Shown: piece by piece, positions 9,422 to 16,469 of the stretch
How positions within the stretch are numbered: the stretch's first letter is position 1
Layout: each line of letters opens with the position of its first letter
Source of the DNA: JAEUIX01 sp046156035
GTDB lineage: Bacteria > Planctomycetota > Phycisphaerae > Phycisphaerales > UBA1924
DNA: 64,000 nucleotides
Assembly (NCBI GenBank): GCA_046156035.1
Contig: JBJXEW010000050.1
Location: 62,001-126,000, forward strand
Reading direction: 5' to 3'
The notes under the pieces: generated by a model
Database searches by the model: none
What the model saw: only the letters and a program-made list of their open reading frames with translations
What the model was told of the DNA's origin: nothing
Translations under genes and position numbers: made by a program

Positions 9422-10807
9422 ATGCCGTTCAACAGGCTCGTTCTTCGGTTCGTGTCGGGCACGCTTCTGATCCTGGGCCTTGCCGCCACTGCCGCGGCGC
9501 AGGATTTGGGCAAGCGTCCGGGTCCGCAGGCCATGCCCGTGGCCATCACCAACGCCACCATCCACCCCGTGAGTGGCCCGGCGATTGACAAGGGCTTCGT
9601 GCTGTTCGACAAGGGCCGCATCACCGAGGTTGGGCCCATGGGTGACGGGCGCGTCTTCATCGCGACCACGCGCGTGGTCGATGCCAAGGGCCTGCACGTC
9701 TACCCCGGTCTCATCGCGGCGGTCTCGCAGATCGGCCTGCGTGAGATCGAGAGCGTGCGAGCCTCCAACGACATGAACGAGGTGGGCGAGGCGACGCCCG
9801 AGGCGTACGCGGCATCGGCCATCAACCCGGATTCGGCGCTCTTCCCGGTGACTCGCGCCAACGGCGTCCTCGCGGCGGGGGTGTTCCCCACCGGCGGCCT
9901 CATTCCGGGGCGGGCCAGCGTCATCCGCTTCGAGGGGTGGACGCCCGAGGAGATGACGGTGAAGCAGGATGCGGGGCTGGTGATCGCCTGGCCGCAGATG
10001 CGCACGGTGACGGCGTGGTGGATGGACAAGAGCGAAGACGACCAACGCAAGGACATCGCCAAGAACATCGCTCGCCTGCGCGACATCGTGGGCACTGCGC
10101 AGGCGTATCTCGCACAGAAGGACGGGCCCGATGGCAAGGGCGTGCCGTTGGACCTGCGCTGGGAGGCGATGCGTTCGAGTTTCGCCGCGGGTTCCAAGGC
10201 ACCAGCAACGCCGGTCTTTGTCGAGGCGCAGGAGTATGACCAGATCACTTCGGCGGTGGCCTTCTGCATCGAGCGCGGCGTGCGGCCCGTGATCGTCGGC
10301 GGGCGCGATGCCCCCCTGTGCGCGGAACTGCTCAAGAAGCACGATGTGCCCGTGATTGTGCTGGGCGCGCACCAGATGCCCCGGCGGGACGACTCGGCCT
10401 TTGATGAGCCCTTCACGCTTCCCGCACGCTTGGCCGCGGCGGGCGTGCGCTTCTGCATGGCCAGCGGCGAAGAGACGCCACACGAACGCAACCTGCCGTA
10501 CAACGCGGGGCGCGCGGTGGGCTACGGGCTGGACCACGACGCGGCACTCAAGGCCATCACGCTCTGGCCGGCCCAGATTCTGGGCGTGGGCGATGTGCTG
10601 GGCTCGCTGGACGTGGGCAAAGAGGCCACGCTCATCGTGACCGACGGCGACCCCCTGGAAGTCTCCACGCAAACACGCATGGCGTTCATCCAAGGCAAGG
10701 CCATAGACCTCTCGAGCAAGCACAGCGCGCTCGCGGAGAAATACCGCGAGAAGTATGTGCAGCAACCCGCCGGGGCTCCGCGGCCCGCTCCGGTGCGCAC
10801 GCCCTGA
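9422..10807 (+). CDS. Exported amidohydrolase-like protein lacking the HXH metal motif
   Basis: 461 residues. The start MPFNRLVLRFVSG was chosen because it gives a clean signal peptide ending in AAAQ; the frame extends 21 codons upstream without one. It has amidohydrolase features: an N-terminal beta segment (AITNATIHPVSGPAIDKG), HVYPGLIAA where active members have PGLIDAHTH, and the C-terminal block ITLWPAQILGVGDVLGSLDVGKEATLIVTDGDPL. The missing HXH means it is probably not a normal metal-dependent hydrolase. It resembles the inactive-looking first half of the upstream tandem protein. The two may act together in the periplasm, with the AbgT transporter downstream importing the product. This is an inference from gene order. 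Confidence 0.78.
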   Translation: MPFNRLVLRFVSGTLLILGLAATAAAQDLGKRPGPQAMPVAITNATIHPVSGPAIDKGFVLFDKGRITEVGPMGDGRVFIATTRVVDAKGLHVYPGLIAAVSQIGLREIESVRASNDMNEVGEATPEAYAASAINPDSALFPVTRANGVLAAGVFPTGGLIPGRASVIRFEGWTPEEMTVKQDAGLVIAWPQMRTVTAWWMDKSEDDQRKDIAKNIARLRDIVGTAQAYLAQKDGPDGKGVPLDLRWEAMRSSFAAGSKAPATPVFVEAQEYDQITSAVAFCIERGVRPVIVGGRDAPLCAELLKKHDVPVIVLGAHQMPRRDDSAFDEPFTLPARLAAAGVRFCMASGEETPHERNLPYNAGRAVGYGLDHDAALKAITLWPAQILGVGDVLGSLDVGKEATLIVTDGDPLEVSTQTRMAFIQGKAIDLSSKHSALAEKYREKYVQQPAGAPRPAPVRTP

Positions 10808-10864
10808 GCGCGAGCCACAGCGAAGCGGCGGCGACCTTCTCTGCGAAGCGGGATCGAGTGCACC

Positions 10865-12718
10865 ATGACGAACACGGAGCCACCCTCGCCCGTCGCACCC
10901 GTTCCAGGCGACGTGCCGTCCAAGCCGCCCGCTCGCCGCGGCATTCTGGACTGGATCGAGTTTGTCGGCAACAAACTGCCCGAACCGGCGTTGCTGTTTG
11001 CCATGCTGGCGGGCGTGCTGATCCTCCTCTCCGGCCTAGGCAGCGCGCTGGGCTGGAAGGTTCAGCCCACGCAACTGCGCGTGCAGATGGTTGAGCAGAC
11101 CGACGCGGCCGGTGCCGCGGTGCGCGATGCCGGGGGCAAGCCGGTGATGGTGCCGGCGCACCGGCCCGACGGCCGGCCGCTCACGCGGCTTGAGCCCGTG
11201 GGGGAGCCGATCGTGCCGCGCAGCCTCATGACCGGCGAGGGTGTGTATTGGATGCTCTCGAGCATGATCCGCAACTTCACCACGCTGCCGGCGCTGGGCC
11301 TGATCTTCGTGGCCATCCTCGGCATCGGTCTGGCGGAGAAGTTCGGGTTCTTCAGCGCGCTCATGCGCCAACTCGCTATCGCCACGCCCAGGAAGTTCCT
11401 TACGCCGATGGTGGTGCTGCTGGGGAGCAACTCCAGCGTGGCGAGCGATGCCGGGTACATCATTCTGCCGCCGTTGGCCGCCGCGCTGTACGTGGCGGTT
11501 GGCCGCCACCCTCTCGCGGGCCTTGCCGCGGCGTTCAGCGGCGTGGCGGGGGGCTTTGGCAGCGGCTTCTTTCCCACGGGCGGCGACGGTGTGCTCGCGG
11601 GCTTTGCGCAGGATGCCGCTCGCATTGTCGATCCTTCGTACAACGTGGGGATGCTGCACAACATCTACTTCAAGGCCGGCTCCGCGCTGGTGGTGATGTT
11701 GGCGGGGTGGTTTGTGACCGACCGGATTGTGGAGCCGCGCCTGCGCCGTTCAGCCGATGCCACGCTGGATTCAACCGACACATCCGCGATCGGCTCCATG
11801 GCGCTCTCGGCCCGAGACAAGCGCGCGCTGGTGTGGGCCCTGGTGGCGATGGGCGCGGTGCTGGCACTCTTCGCCGCGCTGATCTTTGTGCCCGGCGCGC
11901 CGCTGCACGGCGAGGCCCAGCCGCGGCTGGCGGACGGGCGTGTGCTGGTGCAGCACGCCGTCGAGGTGCTGCCCGCGCAGGCCGCGACGACCGCGCCTTC
12001 GCACGATGTGCTGGTGCGTGCCCCGCTCACCGTGGTGGAGACCGTCGCGCGTGCGCGGCTGGTGGAGGGGCCGGGTGAACGCTGGTCGCACGTGATCGTG
12101 CCCATCATCTTCTTCGCGTTTCTCACGCCCGGCGTGGTCTACGGCATCCTCACCGGCACGCTGCGCACGCAGAAGGACTTCATCGAGGGCGTCTCGAACG
12201 GCGTTCGAAGCATCGTGCCCGTGCTGGTCATCGCCTTTTTCATGGGCCAGTTCGTGAACTACTTCGCCTACTCGCGGCTGGACCGCATGCTGGCCTACGC
12301 GGGCGGCTCGCTGCTGGTGCAGGCCGACGTGCCCATTCCCGTGCTCATTGTGCTCTTCGTGCTGCTGGTGATCGTGGGCGACTTCGCCATCAGCGGGATG
12401 CTGAGCAAGTTCGGCGTGCTGGCGCCGATCTTCATCCCCATGTTCATGATGGTGGGCAAGAGCCCGGAACTGACCACGGCCGCGTACCGCATCGGCGACA
12501 GCGTGGTGAACGTCATCACGCCCATGAACAGTTACCTGCTCATCATCCTGATGGTGCTGCAGAAGTACAAGAAGAACGCGGGCCTGGGCAGCCTGATTTC
12601 GCTGATGCTTCCGTACTCGGTGGTCTTCGGCATCGCGTGGACGGGCTTCCTGCTGGCGTGGTACTACGCCGGCCTGCCGCTGGGCCCCAACTCGCCGCTG
12701 CACGTTTCACCGCCCTGA
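10865..12718 (+). CDS. AbgT-family transporter
   Basis: A 617-residue inner-membrane protein, longer than the roughly 510 residues of E. coli AbgT (p-aminobenzoyl-glutamate importer). It has the early segment IEFVGNKLPEPALLFAMLAG, LGSNSSVASDAGYIILPPLAA, the GLAAAFSGVAGGFGSGF segment and late helices with TPMNSYLLIILMVLQKYKKNAGLGSLISLMLPYS-like sequence, all typical of the family. Two hydrophilic loops are enlarged: one after helix 1 (about residues 60-120) and one around 340-395, rich in Val, Ala and Gln. Members import aminobenzoyl-glutamate or export sulfonamides. The location after two amidohydrolase genes suggests uptake of an amide or dipeptide-like product. Confidence 0.88.
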   Translation: MTNTEPPSPVAPVPGDVPSKPPARRGILDWIEFVGNKLPEPALLFAMLAGVLILLSGLGSALGWKVQPTQLRVQMVEQTDAAGAAVRDAGGKPVMVPAHRPDGRPLTRLEPVGEPIVPRSLMTGEGVYWMLSSMIRNFTTLPALGLIFVAILGIGLAEKFGFFSALMRQLAIATPRKFLTPMVVLLGSNSSVASDAGYIILPPLAAALYVAVGRHPLAGLAAAFSGVAGGFGSGFFPTGGDGVLAGFAQDAARIVDPSYNVGMLHNIYFKAGSALVVMLAGWFVTDRIVEPRLRRSADATLDSTDTSAIGSMALSARDKRALVWALVAMGAVLALFAALIFVPGAPLHGEAQPRLADGRVLVQHAVEVLPAQAATTAPSHDVLVRAPLTVVETVARARLVEGPGERWSHVIVPIIFFAFLTPGVVYGILTGTLRTQKDFIEGVSNGVRSIVPVLVIAFFMGQFVNYFAYSRLDRMLAYAGGSLLVQADVPIPVLIVLFVLLVIVGDFAISGMLSKFGVLAPIFIPMFMMVGKSPELTTAAYRIGDSVVNVITPMNSYLLIILMVLQKYKKNAGLGSLISLMLPYSVVFGIAWTGFLLAWYYAGLPLGPNSPLHVSPP

Positions 12719-12776
12719 CGGCGTGCGCACCGCCCCGACTTGTACGCCGCCCATCGCGTGCGCCTAGCGTGCAAGC

Positions 12777-13865
12777 ATGGCCGCCGTTCCTTCGCCCGCA
12801 CCACAGTCTCCGCTGCTTTCGCCGCTCCTCGCCGCCGCGCGAGAGGCTGTGTGCGCTGCCGCGGCGGTTACGCGGGCTGTGCAGCAGACACTCCGGCGCG
12901 ACCAGACACTCAGCAAAGACGATCAATCCCCCGTTACCATCGCCGACTTCGCCGCGCAGGCCGTGGTGATCGACCGCCTCCGCCGGCACCTCGGCACGCT
13001 GCGAGTGGTGGGGGAGGAATCTTCCGCGTTTCTGCGCGACCCGGCCCGTTTCGGCGTGAGCGTTGCTGCGCTCGAGGCGGCCCGCGTGAGTTGGCCGGAG
13101 GCCACGCGCGACGATTTTCTCGACACGATCGACTTTGGCTCAGCGTCCGCCGACTCGCCCTTCTCACCAGTGCCCAGTGCCCAGTGCCCAGTGCCTTCCT
13201 CATTCTGGACACTCGACCCCATCGACGGCACCAAGGGCTTCATCCGCGGGCACCAATACAGCGTCTGCCTCGCGCTTGTGGAGAATGGCCGCGTGCTGCT
13301 TGCCGCGCTCGCGTGCCCGAACCTCTCGGCCGACTTTGACCGCCCGTTCGAGGACCCCGACCCGCGCGGCACGGTGTATCTCGCCACCGAGACCGGCCCG
13401 GTGCTCTGGCACGCGGCGGACGACGCGGCGGCGGTGACGCAGGTGCTCGTGCCGCGCAGGCGCGAGCCCGGCACACCTTTGCGGCTCATCGGATCATTTG
13501 CGGCGAGCCACCAGAACGAGTCCACCTCTGCCGCGATACGGCGCCGGCTGGGTGCCAGGGGTGTGGCGCTGGCCGAGCACCGCAAGATCGACAGCCAGTG
13601 CAAGTACGCGGTGGTTGCCCGCGGCCAGGCCGATGTGTTCTTGCGCACGCCACGGCCTGGGGGCGGCAGCGACTGCATCTGGGATCACGCTCCCGGCTCG
13701 CTCATCGCCGGGCGGGCCGGGTGCATCGTCTCTGACACGCTGGGCACGCCGCTGGATTTTGCGCGGGGCGACACACTCAGTGGCAACTCCGGCATCCTGG
13801 TGGGGCGGCCGGCGGACCACGCGCTGGTGGTGGCCGAGAGCCGCGCGGTGATCAGCGCTGCCTGA
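12777..13865 (+). CDS. 3'(2'),5'-bisphosphate nucleotidase (HAL2/CysQ-like, inositol monophosphatase superfamily)
   Basis: 362 residues. The lithium-sensitive phosphatase signature is complete: SPVTIADFAAQAVV, VVGEES, LDPIDGTKGF and WDHAPGSLIAG, which supply the three-metal site. HAL2-type enzymes hydrolyse PAP, the by-product of sulfate activation, to AMP. Compared with usual members there is an insertion (about residues 122-142) just before FWTLDPIDGT, reading SPVPSAQCPVPSS. It is encoded by a CCCAGTG tandem tract and looks like repeat DNA absorbed into the frame. A hairpin terminator follows the gene. Confidence 0.88.
   Translation: MAAVPSPAPQSPLLSPLLAAAREAVCAAAAVTRAVQQTLRRDQTLSKDDQSPVTIADFAAQAVVIDRLRRHLGTLRVVGEESSAFLRDPARFGVSVAALEAARVSWPEATRDDFLDTIDFGSASADSPFSPVPSAQCPVPSSFWTLDPIDGTKGFIRGHQYSVCLALVENGRVLLAALACPNLSADFDRPFEDPDPRGTVYLATETGPVLWHAADDAAAVTQVLVPRRREPGTPLRLIGSFAASHQNESTSAAIRRRLGARGVALAEHRKIDSQCKYAVVARGQADVFLRTPRPGGGSDCIWDHAPGSLIAGRAGCIVSDTLGTPLDFARGDTLSGNSGILVGRPADHALVVAESRAVISAA
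13165..13197. repeat. CCCAGTG tandem tract inside the nucleotidase gene
   Basis: Three to four near-perfect copies of CCCAGTG lie in frame inside the nucleotidase. The complementary pattern (GGCACTGGGGACTGGGC) recurs between genes at about 61249-61285 and weakly at 32486-32500. Confidence 0.65.
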
Positions 13866-13907
13866 ACCAGAATGCGACTGCGGTACCCCTGGATGACCCC
13901 CGCGACA

Positions 13908-13935
13908 AAGCTCCGGCGTGCGCCGGAGCCCCTTT
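13908..13935 (+). terminator. Hairpin after the nucleotidase gene
   Basis: AAAG-flanked 8-bp stem GCTCCGGC, loop GTGC, GCCGGAGC, followed by CCCTTTGG. It is likely a terminator, although the T-run is short. Similar A/T-flanked GC hairpins occur at 50284 and 50349. Confidence 0.55.
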
Positions 13936-14165
13936 GGCAAGCAGTGTGGTCCGAACAGGCACCAAGCGCGCACCCTGTGGTCCCTGAAGCCGGGCCGGTT
14001 CTGATAAGAAATCCCTGCTCACGCCCCTGCCGGTTGTTCCGCCCCGAACGCCCTGCCTCTACGATTCGTACCACCCGTCCGGTGGGCACGTACCCGCGGC
14101 GGGTCGATCCAGCAAGCAACTTCGCCGGGCGACTTCCGCCTGTGCCTTGGGAGCGAGTGATACGC

Positions 14166-15446
14166 ATGAGCAAGGGCAAGACCATCGTTATCGCCGGCGG
14201 CGGCGGCTTCATCGGCGGCCATCTCGTCAACTACTTCAAGGCCCGTGGCGCCAAGCGCATCGTCGCGGCGGACATCAAGCCGCTGGACGAGTGGTACCAG
14301 GTGCACCGCGACGTGGAGAACCACGCGGGGCCAGTGAAGGGCGACTGCCGAGATTTTCGGGTGTGCCGCGCCATCAGCCGCGGGGCGGATGAGGTCTACC
14401 AGTTGGCCGCCGACATGGGCGGCATGGGCTTCATCGAGAATAACAAGGCCCTGTGCATGCTCAGCGTGCTCACCAACACGCACATGATCCTCGCGGCACA
14501 GGAGGCGGGTGTTGACCGCTTCTTCTACGCCAGTTCGGCCTGCGTCTACAACGCCGACAAGCAGAAGAACCCCGACATCACCGCCCTGAAAGAGGCGGAC
14601 GCCTACCCCGGCCTGCCCGAAGACGGCTACGGCTGGGAGAAACTCTTCTCCGAGCGCATGTGCCGCCACTTCCGGGAAGATTTTGGCCTCAACGCCCGCG
14701 TGGCCCGCTTCCACAACGTCTACGGCCCCAACGGCACGTGGGAGGGCGGCCGCGAGAAGGCCCCCGCCGCGATCTGCCGCAAGGTGATCGCCGCGGTCGT
14801 GAGCGGCAAGCACGAGATCGAGATCTGGGGCGACGGCACGCAGACCCGCTCGTTCATGTACATCGACGACTGCACCAAGGGCATCGACCGCATCACGCAC
14901 TCCGACATCCTCGAGCCCATCAACCTCGGCTCAAGCGAACTCGTCTCCATCAACCAACTGGTGGACATCGCCGAGAACATCGCCGGGATCAAACTCCAGC
15001 GCCACTACAAACTCGACGCGCCCCGCGGCGTCGCCGGCCGCAACTCCGACAACACCAAGATCCAACAACTCATGAACTGGGAGCCCGACACGCGCCTGCG
15101 CGACGGCATGGAAAAGACGTACCGCTGGATCTGGGAAGAGTTCGCCGCGAAGTACACCGCCAAGACGGCCCACAAGAGCAGCATCAGCACGTTCACCAAG
15201 GGCAGCCACCCGATCCCCGGCGACGGCTTCAACCCCGAGTCCAAGTTCATGAAGACGTGGCCACAGGGGATTCCGGCGGGGTACGGAAGCGCGAGCGGCG
15301 CGGGCGCGGCCAAGAGCAGCAACGGCAAGGCGGGCGGCGCGAATGGCAAGGCCAGCAGTGGGAATGGCAAAGCCGCGAAGAAGGCCGCCCCCGCACGCAA
15401 GGCCAAGAGCGCAGGCCGCAAGGTGGCCAAGAAGGCGCGGCGGTAG
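14166..15446 (+). CDS. GDP-mannose 3,5-epimerase-like NAD-dependent epimerase with histone-H1-like tail
   Basis: 426 residues from ATG (MSKGKTIVIAGGGGFIGG); the frame is open upstream but the Rossmann fold begins here. Visible are the NAD-binding GGGGFIGG, the segment QLAADMGGMGFIENN that is diagnostic of GDP-mannose 3,5-epimerase, SSACVYN with the catalytic Ser region, YGWEK as the YXXXK pair, and RFHNVYGPNGTWEGG. The enzyme converts GDP-mannose to GDP-galactose or GDP-gulose for surface polysaccharide. The last 50 or so residues do not belong to the fold. They are Lys/Ala/Gly/Ser-rich, including GKAAKKAAPARKAKSAGRK, like bacterial histone-H1-type tails. About 300 bases upstream hold no gene other than the terminator at 13908. 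Confidence 0.88.
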   Translation: MSKGKTIVIAGGGGFIGGHLVNYFKARGAKRIVAADIKPLDEWYQVHRDVENHAGPVKGDCRDFRVCRAISRGADEVYQLAADMGGMGFIENNKALCMLSVLTNTHMILAAQEAGVDRFFYASSACVYNADKQKNPDITALKEADAYPGLPEDGYGWEKLFSERMCRHFREDFGLNARVARFHNVYGPNGTWEGGREKAPAAICRKVIAAVVSGKHEIEIWGDGTQTRSFMYIDDCTKGIDRITHSDILEPINLGSSELVSINQLVDIAENIAGIKLQRHYKLDAPRGVAGRNSDNTKIQQLMNWEPDTRLRDGMEKTYRWIWEEFAAKYTAKTAHKSSISTFTKGSHPIPGDGFNPESKFMKTWPQGIPAGYGSASGAGAAKSSNGKAGGANGKASSGNGKAAKKAAPARKAKSAGRKVAKKARR

Positions 15447-15460
15447 TCGGCGCGGTTGGG

Positions 15461-15482
15461 TGGGGCGGGCAGCCGGTCCGCC
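15461..15482. repeat. Palindromic TGGGGCGG...TCCGCC element
   Basis: An intergenic copy of a 22-bp element with inverted ends (GGCGG...CCGCC). Near-identical copies lie inside coding genes at 26081, 26147, 28142 (opposite orientation) and 56649. Confidence 0.7.
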
Positions 15483-15578
15483 GGTAATCCTTCCCGGTCG
15501 TTCTGCGGCTCGTGTTACTTGCGGCGAGAGTCTTCACTGTCGGCGCGTGGTACACTCGCCGACGACGGAGACTCCACC

Positions 15579-16469
15579 GTGCAGGGCGACCGCCACATAC
15601 CGCCAACCGGGTCCCTCTTCGCCGACCCCGACCCGCCGCCTGCGGACGAGGGACGCCCGCGCCCGACGAGCCTGGGCCTGACGGTGATCGACTACAAGGA
15701 CGCGACGGGAATCCTCACCAAGCCCAAGGGCTTCATGGAGGGTTACGACTTCACGATCAACCCGTATTCGGGGTGCGCCTTTGGGTGTGCCTACTGCTAC
15801 GCCGCGGCGTTCGCGCCGGATGAGCGATCTTCGCAGGAGTGGGGCACCTGGGTGCGTGTCAAACAGAACGCCATCGACCTGCTGCGCCGCGGCAAGCGCG
15901 ACGTGCGCGGCAAGTCGATCTACATCAGCAGCGTTACGGACCCATACCAGCCCATCGAGAAGGCGCTTGAACTCACGCGCGGCATTCTGGCTGAACTCGT
16001 GCACCACCAGCCGCGGTTGGTGATCCAGACGCGCAGCCCGCTGGTGGCCCGCGACCTCGACTTGTTGAAGCAGTTCAAGGTCGCGCAGGTGAACATGACC
16101 GTAACGACCGACTCCGAAGAGGTGCGGCGCGCGTTTGAGCCCGGCTGCCCGGGCAACGCGCAACGGCTGGATGCGATCGCGAAGGTCGCCGCGGCGGGCA
16201 TCCAGACGTGCATCACCATGACGCCGCTGTTGCCTGTGGAGAACGCGCAGGCGTTCGCCGATGCGCTGCTGGCCACGGGTGTGCGCCGGTTCATCGTGCA
16301 GCCGTTCCACGCCAAGAAGGGGCAGTACGCCGCGGGCACGCGCGAGACGGCGCGGCCGCTGATCGAGCGGTATGCGTGGGATGGGGACGGGTACGAAAAG
16401 GTGCGGGCGGTGCTGCGGGCGCGCCTGCCGAACTTGGGAGAGGGGAAGGAGGGGTTTGGGCCGGTATGA
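15579..16469 (+). CDS. Radical SAM enzyme (SplB/Rv2578c-like)
   Basis: 296 residues from GTG, with GGAG 8 bases upstream. The cluster-binding CX3CX2C is at CAFGCAYCYA, preceded by INPYSG. The rest matches the spore-photoproduct-lyase-like radical SAM proteins common in bacteria: SIYISSVTDPYQPIEKALELTR, TRSPLVARDLDLL, MTVTTDSEEVRRAFEP and MTPLLPVENA. Such proteins use a 4Fe-4S cluster and S-adenosylmethionine to make radicals. Real substrates of this subgroup are mostly unknown, though nucleic-acid repair or modification is suspected. Its TGA stop overlaps the next gene's ATG as ATGA, so the two are translationally coupled. Confidence 0.85.
   Translation: MQGDRHIPPTGSLFADPDPPPADEGRPRPTSLGLTVIDYKDATGILTKPKGFMEGYDFTINPYSGCAFGCAYCYAAAFAPDERSSQEWGTWVRVKQNAIDLLRRGKRDVRGKSIYISSVTDPYQPIEKALELTRGILAELVHHQPRLVIQTRSPLVARDLDLLKQFKVAQVNMTVTTDSEEVRRAFEPGCPGNAQRLDAIAKVAAAGIQTCITMTPLLPVENAQAFADALLATGVRRFIVQPFHAKKGQYAAGTRETARPLIERYAWDGDGYEKVRAVLRARLPNLGEGKEGFGPV

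Noticed and set aside
13165..13197. Possible CRISPR-like repeats (CCCAGTG units)
   Set aside because: Units are 7 bases without spacers; they form a simple tandem tract, not a CRISPR array. No cas genes are present.
13866..14165. tRNA-like folds in the gap before the epimerase
   Set aside because: GGTCGATCC resembles a T-arm fragment, but no acceptor, anticodon or matching stems could be assembled.
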